A DNA stretch of 64,000 bases from CAZJYI01 sp964550025 (GTDB lineage Bacteria; Verrucomicrobiota; Kiritimatiellia; UBA8416; CAYOBW01), in contig CAZJYI010000030.1 in assembly GCA_964550025.1 (NCBI GenBank), forward strand, positions 1 through 64,000, in the 5' to 3' direction. Of the stretch, positions 42,340-51,280 are shown piece by piece. Positions within the stretch are counted from its first letter, which is position 1. Each line of letters opens with the position of its first letter. The notes under the pieces were generated by a model, which did not search any database, was not told the origin of the DNA, and saw only the letters and a list, made by a program, of their open reading frames with translations. A program made the position numbers and the translations under genes.

Positions 42340-44097
42340 TTATGGCGAGCGCAAAATGCGCAACTGCCGTGGTGCGCCGGGAACGGTGGTGGCGGGTGCC
42401 TCGTGCGCGCCGATGTCGGCTGTGCGTGTCCCGTTGCCGTCGCCGTCCGCGGGCCGCGTGAAGCCGTTGAGGTCGCAGGCGATGCTCCGGCCGAAGAAAG
42501 CCTGGTAGGTCGCCGCATAGGGGGACTGCCCGGCACGATCGATGGCCGGACTGCGCCAGCCGGGGCTGTTGCGAAGGCGGAAATCGTTGGCCGCGGCGTT
42601 CACAAAGAGCGGGTCGGCGATCAGGCAGTCCCGGCCCTTGCCTTTCAGCGCCAGAAGCGCTTCGGTGGTGTGGAAGACCGTTCCGGCCCAGCGGATGCAC
42701 ACCTTCCCGTTGGATTGGTGCAGGAGGTTGTTGTGCATGGCCGAGTTGTTCGCGATCGTGGATTCATCGTAGTCGATATGACAACCCTCGTCGGGATGGC
42801 TGCGCTCCGCCAGGATGTTGTTGATGATGGGGTGGGGGCGCCCCGTGCCGCCGACACTCTTGATTCCCTCCCCGAAGCGGATGATCGTGTTGTCCACGAT
42901 GTGCATTTCTCCGTCGCCCCAGAAGCGGATGGCGGTCGTTGTGTCCCGGATGATGTTGCCGATGACATACAGATCGGTTGCTCCAGAGCAACTGATCCCG
43001 TTGGCCGCGTCGTAGATTTCATTGGCCCAGAGCCAGATATTGCTCGGCATGTAGTGGACGACGACGGCCGCCCCCGGGTCCGAGCTAGACGGCACGAAAC
43101 CGTACATCCTGTTGTGGGACACCACGACATCCTGCATGAGCTTGACGTCCACCGCGTTTTCGCCGTTGTGGTGCATGAGGTTGCGTGCAACGTAGGCATG
43201 GCGGGACGAGTACGGCGGCGTCCAGCCCGCATTGTTCCCGACGCGGACGGAGTCGCCGCCCATGTGATGGATGTGATTGTCCATGATCCAGACGTGGTAC
43301 GTGTCGTAGCCGCTGACGGCAACGCCGCACTCGTCGTTTTCCGCCGTAGGGCGCCAGTCGCCGAAGTCGTGGATGTGGTTGTTCCATACGACAACATGAC
43401 TGATCTTGTTCGTGCTGGTCTTCCCCCACAGACCAATGTCAATGGCGGAGTTGGCCTGCCCCTGCTGTCCGTCGCCGGCCATCTCCAGGTTACGAAGGGC
43501 GATGTGATGAATGTCGCCGGGAACATAGGCCCGCACGGAAATCCGGGTCAGGGAGAAGCGCAGATTCTCAACCACGAGATACGTTCCCAACACCAGAATG
43601 TTCCTGCCCATGAGCGGGCGGTTCTCCGGGGACGGTCCTCGCACGAAAACCGGCTTCTCGGCTGTGCCCAACCCAAAGGCGGCTTGCTTGTCAGCCAGGT
43701 TGCGGAAGCTGTAGGGGCCGCCATGGATCTCCACCACGCTGCCGGCCGGCAGACGCGAGGGGAACGTCATTCGCGGCTTTGCCGGCGTACCGAACGGATT
43801 GCGGGAGTCCGTTGCCCCCTCCGCCGTGTTGTCGATGTAGTGCGTGTAAGGGCCGTTGCCCGCGTCGCGGTACGGCTCCGGCCCGCTGCCGAAGTCAAAG
43901 GTCTGCCCTTCGTAGCGGTAGTGGGTTTCGATGATGCCGAATTCGGGAGGCGGGATGCCGAGCGGGCAGCGCCACTGGCTCCGCCCGTTCTGCGCGCTAC
44001 ATGCGATCAGTAGTACGCACAATGCCGCTTTGTCGAGATGCGAACGTGCCGTTGCCGTTCGAGACGCTTGTGCCGCAATATTCTGTTCGTGTGTCAT
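42340..44097 (-). CDS. Secreted right-handed beta-helix protein
   Basis: A 585-residue protein with an N-terminal hydrophobic export signal (ALCVLLIACSAQ; the Cys could be a lipobox). The start at 44097 follows AGGGGAAAGG. The body consists of parallel beta-helix coils rich in N-x-I/H motifs (HVVVWNNHIHDFGDW, HVWIMDNHIHHMGGD, LYVIGNIIRDTT, NNILAERSHPDEG), as in pectate-lyase-like and EPS-modifying enzymes (AlgG/AlgL-like helices). Catalytic residues could not be assigned. Within the locus it may cleave or epimerise the polymer during export. Confidence 0.75.
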   Translation of the reverse strand: MTHEQNIAAQASRTATARSHLDKAALCVLLIACSAQNGRSQWRCPLGIPPPEFGIIETHYRYEGQTFDFGSGPEPYRDAGNGPYTHYIDNTAEGATDSRNPFGTPAKPRMTFPSRLPAGSVVEIHGGPYSFRNLADKQAAFGLGTAEKPVFVRGPSPENRPLMGRNILVLGTYLVVENLRFSLTRISVRAYVPGDIHHIALRNLEMAGDGQQGQANSAIDIGLWGKTSTNKISHVVVWNNHIHDFGDWRPTAENDECGVAVSGYDTYHVWIMDNHIHHMGGDSVRVGNNAGWTPPYSSRHAYVARNLMHHNGENAVDVKLMQDVVVSHNRMYGFVPSSSDPGAAVVVHYMPSNIWLWANEIYDAANGISCSGATDLYVIGNIIRDTTTAIRFWGDGEMHIVDNTIIRFGEGIKSVGGTGRPHPIINNILAERSHPDEGCHIDYDESTIANNSAMHNNLLHQSNGKVCIRWAGTVFHTTEALLALKGKGRDCLIADPLFVNAAANDFRLRNSPGWRSPAIDRAGQSPYAATYQAFFGRSIACDLNGFTRPADGDGNGTRTADIGAHEAPATTVPGAPRQLRILRSP

Positions 44098-44143
44098 GGC
44101 CTTTCCCCTATCTGAAGAGGATGTCAGGTTCACTGCCCTCCCA

Positions 44144-44312
44144 AGTAGCCCGCTTCTGCCGGAAGCGGACTGAAACCGGAGCGTGGACGTTTCGTCAGGT
44201 GAACGCGCGTGCTCGCCAACCGCCGGTGGTGACGGGGGCATTCCGTAGCGACCGAGGGCTGGCGCTTTTTCGCGTACAGCCTGCTCTCGGCAAGAGCAGG
44301 CTACATGAGAGT
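44144..44312. repeat. Family I palindromes
   Basis: AGCCCGCTTCTGCCGGAAGC (44147 onward) and CCTGCTCTCGGCAAGAGCAG (44280 onward) are each perfect or near-perfect hairpins, placed between the beta-helix and GT4 genes. Related elements lie at 55285-55403 and 59571-59710. Confidence 0.6.
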
Positions 44313-44333
44313 CGCCCGTGAGCAGAGTCTCTG

Positions 44334-45473
44334 TCAGGGCTGCACGCCCGCAACAGCTTCCTCGTAGACCCGCAGCGTCCGTTCGGCCACCCGGTCGGGA
44401 TGAAAGCGGTCGGCGGCGGCGCGTCTGGCGCAGGCTCCCATCTCGCGGCCGGTGTCTTCGTTCCGGAGTACCTTCTCGAGCCCCGACGCAATCGCCGCGG
44501 GGTCCTCCGGATCGATGAGGTAGCCCGTCTTGCCCTCTTCCACCATGTACGGCATGCCGCAGCGGTTGGACGTCACGACCGGCACGCCCGCCGCCATGGC
44601 CTCGGCCACGCCCATCGGCGCGCCTTCCTCGAACGACGGTAGCGCAAAGGCCGCGGCCCCCGCCAGCTCTTCGCGGACCTGCCCGGAATCCAGTCCCCCC
44701 AGGAGATGGACATGCTCCCGGAGGTCCTCGGCACGGACGTACGCCCGCACGCAATCCGCGTAGGCGCGATCGGTCTCGTGACCCGCGAGGCGCAACTGTG
44801 CAGGCACCCCGGAACGCACCAGGCCGTGCAAGGCCTTCACGAGGCCGAGCGTGTTCTTGCGCTCGCAGATGACCGAGGCACTGAGAATGGCCGGCGGATG
44901 CGTGGGGTGCCGTTCCACGTCGAAGAAGGCCGTGTCAATCGGGTTGTCAATGTCATGGATCTTCCCGCGGGCGATGCCGCTGAGGCGGTTGCGCACGTAG
45001 GGGCTGATGGAGACGATGTGAGGTTGCCGGGCCCAGGATCGCGTCTCCGCCCACTTCCACAGCTTCGACCGCAGCCAGGCGAAGCGTTCGCCCGCGTAAA
45101 GCGTGTCCTCGTGGATGAAACCGTGGATGGTGAACACCCGGGGCATTTTCAGGTCCCGGACGGTTATCCCGTAGAAGTCATGGGCATGCACAACGTCGGG
45201 TGTGATGCTTCGAAGGCATGCCTGCACCTCCCGGCACCCGCGCCCAAGGGCGAACGCGAGCAGGCGCTCGTCTCCGCGCGGCAGCACGTGGAGCGTCATT
45301 CCAGGCGCTTCGCGTGTCTCGGGCCGGGAGCACGCCGCGGCGACCGTGACGACGTGTACGTCTACTCCCGTTTGCCTGGCGAGAGCGGCCGCCAGGTTGA
45401 CGCTGACGGCCTCGACGCCGCCCCGCGGGCGCGAGATGTCCTCGGGATAGGATGTGACCAGGGCGACTCTCAT
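44334..45473 (-). CDS. Family GT4 glycosyltransferase
   Basis: A 379-residue GT-B enzyme. The N-terminal half starts VALVTSYPEDISRPRGGVEA with the Gly-rich acceptor loop. The C-terminal half has ILSASVICERKNTLGLVKAL and FALPSFEEGAPMGVAEAMAAG with the E-x7-E nucleotide-sugar motif. It overlaps the next gene upstream by ATGA. It would add one sugar of the EPS repeat unit from a nucleotide sugar on the cytoplasmic face. Donor and linkage are unknown. Confidence 0.92.
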   Translation of the reverse strand: MRVALVTSYPEDISRPRGGVEAVSVNLAAALARQTGVDVHVVTVAAACSRPETREAPGMTLHVLPRGDERLLAFALGRGCREVQACLRSITPDVVHAHDFYGITVRDLKMPRVFTIHGFIHEDTLYAGERFAWLRSKLWKWAETRSWARQPHIVSISPYVRNRLSGIARGKIHDIDNPIDTAFFDVERHPTHPPAILSASVICERKNTLGLVKALHGLVRSGVPAQLRLAGHETDRAYADCVRAYVRAEDLREHVHLLGGLDSGQVREELAGAAAFALPSFEEGAPMGVAEAMAAGVPVVTSNRCGMPYMVEEGKTGYLIDPEDPAAIASGLEKVLRNEDTGREMGACARRAAADRFHPDRVAERTLRVYEEAVAGVQP

Positions 45474-47866
45474 GGCGCGCTGCTCCCGTGCGCACTGTCG
45501 GGGGTGCCCTGCACGACCTCCAGGAACACCTGCTCAAAGCGCGGCAGCACGGCCTCGGCGGCGTGGGTCTCGCGGAAGTAGCGCCTCGCGTTGGCCGAGA
45601 TCTTGCGGAACTCGGTCTCGGAAGAGAGAAGGCGCCGGATGAGCTGTTCCAGTTCGGCGGGGGACTGTGCGGCGTATCCCAGTTCTTGCTTCCGGATCAG
45701 GTCGTCGGGGTCGTAGGTCGATACCACGGGCAGCCCCTGGCTCCAAGCTTCCAGGAATGTGTTGGGGAAACCTTCGACGTCGGACGTGCAACACAGGCAA
45801 CACGCCCGGCCGTAGAACGCATAGATGGCTTCACGGGTGACCGGCCCGTGCACGACGACGTTGCGCAGGCGCTCGGCGCGCTCGCGCACACCTTGCGTGT
45901 AGTCGTCGCTGTAGAACGGCCCGACGAGGTCAAACGTGAGGTCGGGGCAATGTTCGGCGAGGTCCAGCAGTCGGTCCGGTTGCTTCCGGCTGCAGATGCG
46001 CCCGACCCAGAGTACACGTTTTGGCGGCGGCCACTGCACATCGCCGTCGTTGTTCGTCGGAGGAGCGGGGCATGGCATGGGGATGACCGTCGCGTCCAGG
46101 CCGAAACCCCGTTGGAGCAAGTCGCGCTGGTGGTCCGTCTGGACGATCCTGCGGTCCGCTGCCCGTAGACCATAGCGGTACAGTATCCGTTCGCGCAGCG
46201 TCTGCAACTCAGGCATGTTCTTGTCGCAGTCTTCGTTGTTGGCGGCGCAGAACACGAAGCGGCGTTTGTGCTGCCGGCACCAGAGGGCGACCTGACCGGT
46301 CGTACATTCGGCGCAGTTGTGGTAGCAGACATCGGGGTCGGCGCGGCGAAGGGCCTTGAGCAACCCGGTCCACTTGGGGTGGAAGAAGCGCAGTCCCGGG
46401 ACCCCGGCCTTTTGCCGGCAGACCTTGATGACCCGGACGCCCCCGATGACCTCTTCCCTGTCGCCGCCCTCGTCCCAGGTCAGCAGGCTGACGTCGTAGC
46501 CTCGGCCCGCAAGCCACCTGGCGGTCAGGCTGGTCTGCCACTCGACGCCGCCGATGAAGCCGGAATGCCCGCCGGAAATGGCTCCGTAGGCATTGTGGGA
46601 CACGATGCAGATAGACGGCTTGTTCGCCGCATCCTCGCCGCGAAGGATGCGCGTCCATTTCCCGGCTGTTTCGCTGATCGCGAAACGTGCGACGCTGTCC
46701 TGTGCCGCGGAGGCCACATCGCGGCGTAGCGTTTCGTCGGCCAGGAGTTGCTTGATCTTCGCGGCGAACGCCGCGGGTGAGGTGTGATTCTCGACGAGGA
46801 ACCCGCTCTCGCCGTCGGATACCAGTTCGCCCAGTTCCCCGACGTCGCTGACGACGCAGGGCAGTCCGCTCATCATGGCCTCCATCAGGGCGAGGGACAG
46901 TCCTTCCGATTCGGATGTGAGGACGAAGACCTTGGCGTTTCGGAGCCACGAGGCCACGTCGGCCTGGTGTCCCGCGAATTGCACTTGCCCGGTGATTCCG
47001 AGTTCCTCCGCCTTCACGCGCACCGCGTCCGCGAGTTCGCCGGCGCCGACCACGGCCGCGCGGATGGCCGGGAAGTCGTCGCGCAGCAGGGCGACCGTTT
47101 CCAGGAAGATGTCGTGCCGCTTTACGGGGTCAAGGCGGCCGACAATCAGGAGGTCGTAGTGCCGTTCGCCGGCTTCCTGTGTGTAGCGGCCGGGGTCTAT
47201 CCCGCCCGGGATGACGGCGAAGCGAGTGTTCACGCCGCGTTCCCTGAAGAAGTCCGCGGCGCGCGACCCCATCGTTACGACGAGGTCGAAATCACCGACG
47301 GCGCGCACGAGCGTCTCTTCGACTTTGGCGTCCGGTCCGCGGAGGAGGCGGCCGAAGACGGGGTTGCCGTGGATGCCGCCGTCGGCGACTTCACGTGGCC
47401 CACCGCCGCAAAAGTAGACGGACCGTGCCCGGACCAGGCGTGCCAGGGATGCCGCGGCCAGGCCGTTGACGATGAGATGGAAGCCGCCTACAACGTCCGG
47501 GCGGCGGCGCAGTCCCGCGCAGAAGAAGACGAAGAGGCGCGATGGCGTGCGGCCCAGTAGACGGGCCAGCCAGCGGGGTGGGATGAGCTGTTCGACCTTG
47601 GGTGTCTCCGGGATTGGCGTCGAGCAGACCAGCCAGATTGTTCCCGTGGCTTTGCTCAGTGAGAGCGGCCGCAGGTGGTTCAGTATCCAATTGTCGGAGT
47701 AGAACATCCCCGTCAGCAGCACGTTGACGGGGCCGGAGCTGCGTCGGCGACGTGGTTTGCGTCCACGCGTCAGCCGCATGACCAACCCATGCCATCCCAG
47801 GAACAGTCGGACGACCGCGCGCCCGAAAGGCGATCCACGTGTGTCGCTGGAGGTGACGTCTGTCAT
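45470..47866 (-). CDS. Double GT4 glycosyltransferase
   Basis: A 798-residue protein with two complete GT-B units. Unit 1 (about 40-400) ends with LTSESEGLSLALMEAMMSGL. Unit 2 (about 420-798) starts SICIVSHNAYGAISGGHSGF and has VEGFPNTFLEAWSQGLPVVS. Start 47866 is fixed by the ATGA overlap with the upstream deacetylase-like gene; the longer frame is inside that gene. Two transferase units in one chain suggest successive addition of two sugars, as in some polymer synthases. Both units retain the E-x7-E site. Donors are unknown. Confidence 0.9.
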   Translation of the reverse strand: MTDVTSSDTRGSPFGRAVVRLFLGWHGLVMRLTRGRKPRRRRSSGPVNVLLTGMFYSDNWILNHLRPLSLSKATGTIWLVCSTPIPETPKVEQLIPPRWLARLLGRTPSRLFVFFCAGLRRRPDVVGGFHLIVNGLAAASLARLVRARSVYFCGGGPREVADGGIHGNPVFGRLLRGPDAKVEETLVRAVGDFDLVVTMGSRAADFFRERGVNTRFAVIPGGIDPGRYTQEAGERHYDLLIVGRLDPVKRHDIFLETVALLRDDFPAIRAAVVGAGELADAVRVKAEELGITGQVQFAGHQADVASWLRNAKVFVLTSESEGLSLALMEAMMSGLPCVVSDVGELGELVSDGESGFLVENHTSPAAFAAKIKQLLADETLRRDVASAAQDSVARFAISETAGKWTRILRGEDAANKPSICIVSHNAYGAISGGHSGFIGGVEWQTSLTARWLAGRGYDVSLLTWDEGGDREEVIGGVRVIKVCRQKAGVPGLRFFHPKWTGLLKALRRADPDVCYHNCAECTTGQVALWCRQHKRRFVFCAANNEDCDKNMPELQTLRERILYRYGLRAADRRIVQTDHQRDLLQRGFGLDATVIPMPCPAPPTNNDGDVQWPPPKRVLWVGRICSRKQPDRLLDLAEHCPDLTFDLVGPFYSDDYTQGVRERAERLRNVVVHGPVTREAIYAFYGRACCLCCTSDVEGFPNTFLEAWSQGLPVVSTYDPDDLIRKQELGYAAQSPAELEQLIRRLLSSETEFRKISANARRYFRETHAAEAVLPRFEQVFLEVVQGTPDSAHGSSAP

Positions 47867-49101
47867 TCGGACGGGAACTCCAACGGTGTCCAGGGAACGC
47901 TGACGCTCGCCCTGCCCGTGTGATCCGGGGGATTGACCCGGAGCCCGTCGATGCACTGACCGGCCACGGTGACCGTTGTGCACTCGGGGGCGGGCGCGTA
48001 GAAGGTCAGGCCTTGCAGTGGAGGGGGCGCATCACTCGACAGCTCGAGGGCGATCTCCACGCCGCCGTTCGGCCGCTCTTCCGTGCGGAAGGTGATGCTG
48101 TCCGTCAGCCGGTTGAATTCGAGGAGACGGCGTGTCGTGGTGACCAGGATTTCGCCGCGCTCGTGCCGGTCGGCGAGCCCCTGCAGGGCAAGCACGGCGC
48201 TATCGGAGAAACGGGGGGCGCCGTCCCGGTGGGCCAGCTTCCCGAGGTGTGTGTAGAGGATACAGACGCCTCCGCGCTGCAGGAGATGGTCGAGAAAGGC
48301 CGGCGTCAGCACGTCTGCGATTCCCTCGGCTGTGTCGCAGCTACTGACGCCCCCATAGTGCGGGTTGCAGCGTACGAACTCGTGCACCGTGGCGCCGTCG
48401 CGCAGTTGCACCGGCGTCGTCAGACGGTTCAGCCGCTGAACGGCGTACTTGCGGTTGCCGCACTGCGCCAGGACCTGTTTGACCCCTTCCTTCAGGATCG
48501 TCACGGCCGACTCGGCTGCGTGGCCGTGCCGGTGGATACCTTGCAGGCTGAACGGACGGTCTTGACCGATGACACTGGTGACGCGGCCCCGCCACACGTA
48601 GCGGATGCCGTGAGCGGTTGTGCGATCGGCGTGGTAGGCGGGATGGCCCGGTTCGTCGCCGTGGCCGTGCATGATGTCGGAACCGAAGTTGGTGGGCGCC
48701 ACGCCGTGGTCGATCCACACCGAAAGCCGGCAGTCGTTCGCTTCCAGGTCGTCCAGTGCGCGGAGGGCGTGGTCGCGTGTGTCGGCGTTGTCGCCGAAGG
48801 AATGCAGGCAGTCACTGTGCCCGCTACGAATGAGCTGCCGGATGCGCGCGCGGTCACTATCATTGCCGTTCCAGTAAGAAAACTGGTTGGGCTGCATGTC
48901 GAAGTAGATGGAGTTGCCGGTTTCGAGGCCGACGCCTCGTCCCACGGAGGTCTCTTCCCGCGTGTTGAGGAAACGGCAAGTCTCGAAGTAGGTCTCCGCG
49001 TCCGGCGTTTCATCGAGGTCGCTGCAGATCGCCAACATGGCCCGATACGGAAAAGGAAACCGCCTGGGTTCGATGAGATGTGATGTTGTGACTCGGTTCA
49101 T
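47863..49101 (-). CDS. Deacetylase-like protein of unknown specificity
   Basis: A 412-residue protein that resembles a divergent polysaccharide deacetylase. AMLAICSDLDETPDAETYFE gives the first strand with an Asp pair, HSDCLHSFGDNADTRDHALR and SVWIDHGVAPTNFG supply His residues near the expected metal site, and GGVCILYTHLG is the last strand. No signal peptide is present. The C-terminal region is beta-rich (LTFYAPAPECTTVTVAG). It is translationally coupled to the double glycosyltransferase, which supports an EPS role. The family assignment is tentative. Confidence 0.6.
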   Translation of the reverse strand: MNRVTTSHLIEPRRFPFPYRAMLAICSDLDETPDAETYFETCRFLNTREETSVGRGVGLETGNSIYFDMQPNQFSYWNGNDSDRARIRQLIRSGHSDCLHSFGDNADTRDHALRALDDLEANDCRLSVWIDHGVAPTNFGSDIMHGHGDEPGHPAYHADRTTAHGIRYVWRGRVTSVIGQDRPFSLQGIHRHGHAAESAVTILKEGVKQVLAQCGNRKYAVQRLNRLTTPVQLRDGATVHEFVRCNPHYGGVSSCDTAEGIADVLTPAFLDHLLQRGGVCILYTHLGKLAHRDGAPRFSDSAVLALQGLADRHERGEILVTTTRRLLEFNRLTDSITFRTEERPNGGVEIALELSSDAPPPLQGLTFYAPAPECTTVTVAGQCIDGLRVNPPDHTGRASVSVPWTPLEFPSE

Positions 49102-49114
49102 TCAGAGGAGAGTT

Positions 49115-49238
49115 GGCCACAAAAGGCACATAAGTCACAGAAGGGCGACAGGCTGCCGAGATCTGACAGCACGCCCGACTGAGTGGCCGCAGGTACCTCG
49201 GGGTGTTCCTTTCTGTGCATTATGTGGTTTCTGTGGCT
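49115..49238. repeat. Family C palindrome, second copy
   Basis: Left arm 49115-49144 built from 9-nt words CACAAAAGG/CACATAAGT/CACAGAAGG; inverted right arm at about 49208-49238 (CTGTGCATTATGTGGTTTCT). It lies between the deacetylase-like and sulfotransferase genes, and copy 1 is at 2389-2538. Confidence 0.75.
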
Positions 49239-49280
49239 ATCTGATTCCCGCGTGCAGGTTTGTCGAGGCTTCGCGCGAAC

Positions 49281-50252
49281 TCAGGTGTAGCCGTACCGGC
49301 GGTTCATGGCGCCCGCTTCGGCGTCGAACACGGCGAGCTGTTCGGGCGTCAGGTGCGTCTTCCAGCGGTCGTCGAGGCGGATCTCCGCGGTTGAGTCTAG
49401 GCGCATGCCGTTTCCGAGGACGTGGTGCTCGACGGTTCGAAAGTTCTGCGCGCGCTTTCCGGGGTCAAGTCCGAGGAAGGTGAAGATGCGTTCGAGCGTG
49501 GCATCGGGAGTGTTGCAGAGGTCCTCGTAGTGGATCCGGATGCAGCGATCGGCCGGTAGACGCGATACGGCATGTTCTGCTTCCTCGTTGCTTCGGCGCC
49601 ATTCGCGCGCGGCCTCCGCCATTGGCTTCTCTTCGCTCTCGCGCGTACCGCCTGACCCGCCGGCGCGCAGCGCGGGGTCCGTGGCGTCCGCGAACTCGAG
49701 CGGATTGACGTAGGTCAACGCCACGCCGCGCCCGTCGCGCACGAGACGGATCACGCGGATGTCCAGCTCCGGGTTCCGCAGGAGGTACTTGAGGCGCAGC
49801 CCCGTTTTGGACGAATCGACAATCACGCTCGCACCGGTGATCTCCTGCAATGTACCCACGAGGGCCGCGTTGCGCCGGCGGGTTTCCGCCAGGTGCCGAC
49901 GCCAGATTGGGGAAAGAGCCAGGGCCGTGTCGCGCACGGCTTCCAGCAGCGGCCCCCGGTGAAGCGGTGCCAAAAGGCGCGCGGCGTAGCGGCTGCTGGT
50001 GGCATGGATGCTGGTGCCCGCGCGGGCCGGATCGTAGTCGATGCCGTGCTGCGCCATGCCGCCACGCACGTTCTCCCAGAAGGGGCATTCGGCGAGGAAC
50101 TGTCCGCAGGAGCATCGATAGCGCTTGGGGTCCCCCAGCGACGTGGCCTTGAGCTCGCCGACCGTGCAGGCATCGGGATGCGCATTTAGCAGCATTGCCA
50201 GCAGGGTCGAGCCCGAATGGCTGGCCGCGGATATGTAGGCTAGACGGTGCAT
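49281..50252 (-). CDS. Sulfotransferase
   Basis: A 323-residue cytoplasmic sulfotransferase. The PAPS 5'-phosphosulfate loop is SAASHSGSTLLAMLL at the N-terminus, and the 3'-phosphate site is the strand-helix VIVDSSKTGLRLKYLL with RLVRDGRGVALTYVNP. A Cys cluster CSCGQFLAECPFW near residue 48 is common in bacterial carbohydrate sulfotransferases of this type. It would sulfate the exopolysaccharide or a glycolipid. Its position between EPS genes supports a carbohydrate substrate. Confidence 0.9.
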   Translation of the reverse strand: MHRLAYISAASHSGSTLLAMLLNAHPDACTVGELKATSLGDPKRYRCSCGQFLAECPFWENVRGGMAQHGIDYDPARAGTSIHATSSRYAARLLAPLHRGPLLEAVRDTALALSPIWRRHLAETRRRNAALVGTLQEITGASVIVDSSKTGLRLKYLLRNPELDIRVIRLVRDGRGVALTYVNPLEFADATDPALRAGGSGGTRESEEKPMAEAAREWRRSNEEAEHAVSRLPADRCIRIHYEDLCNTPDATLERIFTFLGLDPGKRAQNFRTVEHHVLGNGMRLDSTAEIRLDDRWKTHLTPEQLAVFDAEAGAMNRRYGYT

Positions 50253-50279
50253 GATGTGACTTCTTGCAGCGAGGCTAGT

Positions 50280-50603
50280 TCATTCAGCGAACATCTCCTG
50301 AAGCGCGTCCAAGACCTTGCGCCGAACACGCGCAGAGATAGCCCCGAGTCTTCGGGCCAGGCGTGTCTTGTCTACGGTTCGGATCTGGTCGAGGACAACT
50401 TGTCCTCGTTTGCCCTGGAAAGTGCAGGGCACACGGGAAGGATAGGGTTGTCCCCGGGTTGTCATCGGCGCGACGATGACGGTCCGAATATGGTCGTTCA
50501 TTTCGTCCGGGGAGATGACCAGGCATGGACGAGTCTTCCGAATCTCGCTCCCGCGCGTCGGGTCGAGCGAGATCAGAAACACGTCAAAACGAGTGACTAC
50601 CAT
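50280..50603 (-). CDS. mazF: MazF/PemK-type endoribonuclease toxin
   Basis: A 107-residue toxin. ATG 50603 is chosen because AGGAGG lies 7 bases upstream; a GTG two codons earlier is less likely. The fold signature is DVFLISLDPTRGSEIRKTRP, then CLVISPDEMN and APMTTRGQPYPSRV. The RTVDKTRLARRLG helix closes the domain. MazF toxins cleave single-stranded RNA at short sequences; the target motif is not predictable. It overlaps the antitoxin gene by 7 bp, as expected for a coupled module. It sits inside the EPS block and probably arrived as a mobile module. Confidence 0.93.
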   Translation of the reverse strand: MVVTRFDVFLISLDPTRGSEIRKTRPCLVISPDEMNDHIRTVIVAPMTTRGQPYPSRVPCTFQGKRGQVVLDQIRTVDKTRLARRLGAISARVRRKVLDALQEMFAE

Positions 50604-50851
50604 TCCCACTCCTCCTCATCCCACGTCGGCCCTGTCTCCGCGACGCGGTCGAGGAGCTCGTCATCGCCGCATTCGCTCATGCGCGCGAAAGCGGTTGCCC
50701 AGCCTTCGCGCGGTTGCGACGCAGAGCGAATCACCAGTTCGTGGCGATGTACTTCCATCTCCACCTCGTCCTCGAAGCCACACTGCTCGATCACCGGTTT
50801 CGGAATGCGAATGCCCCGACTGTTGCCTATTCTGACAAGGGTTGCTCTCAT
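50597..50851 (-). CDS. mazE: MazE/AbrB-type antitoxin
   Basis: An 84-residue antitoxin. Start 50851 (MRATLVRIGNSRGIRIPKPV) is fixed by the swapped-hairpin AbrB DNA-binding fold beginning there; the longer frame adds an unlikely 30 residues. The C-terminal part is acidic (SECGDDELLDRVAETGPTWD, then EEEWEW) and would block the toxin's active site. No Shine-Dalgarno sequence is seen. A palindrome ATTAC-AAT-GTAAT lies directly before the start and is a likely autoregulatory operator. Confidence 0.92.
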   Translation of the reverse strand: MRATLVRIGNSRGIRIPKPVIEQCGFEDEVEMEVHRHELVIRSASQPREGWATAFARMSECGDDELLDRVAETGPTWDEEEWEW

Positions 50852-50852
50852 G

Positions 50853-50865
50853 ATTACAATGTAAT
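50853..50865. promoter_or_regulatory. Likely MazE operator palindrome
   Basis: ATTACAATGTAAT is a perfect 5-3-5 dyad ending one base before the mazE start codon; AT-rich against GC-rich surroundings. Autorepression by MazE-MazF complexes is the family norm. Confidence 0.5.
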
Positions 50866-51092
50866 TACCGCAGGGGCGCGCGTCAATCTGTTTCTCCAGT
50901 GGGTTCGGAGTGTGATTTGGCCTTAGAAGAGATTGCCGCATTTCTCGCGGCTTGCTCCCTTCCGCATCCCGCGAGCACCAGAAGCGATACGACTGCTGCC
51001 ATTCCGTTTCCGGTTGGCGAACCGCCGGTCTTCCCGCTCCCTGTCAACCTGGGTGAAAGGGCGGAACGTGGTCCGAGCCTGCTCAATCGGCG

Positions 51093-51164
51093 ACCACTAT
51101 CGTCGCCGTTCTCGTCAACCGACTCTCCCGCTTCGCGGTGGACGATTACGGACGACGATTACGG
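51093..51164. repeat. Family K palindrome, second copy
   Basis: Left arm with TATCGTCGCCGTTCTCGTCA (about 51093-51120) and inverted arm GACGATTACGGACGACGATT (about 51141-51164). The stretch 50866-51280 shows no gene besides this. Confidence 0.5.
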
Positions 51165-51280
51165 AACACGAGGGTCGTCTGTTTTTCCCTCATTTCCGTT
51201 CTTTCACTGCCAACGCCATCGTCGTCGAATGCCCAGAGGGCAGCAAGAATGCGTTCCCGGCTCTGCTTCGGCGATTCTGC

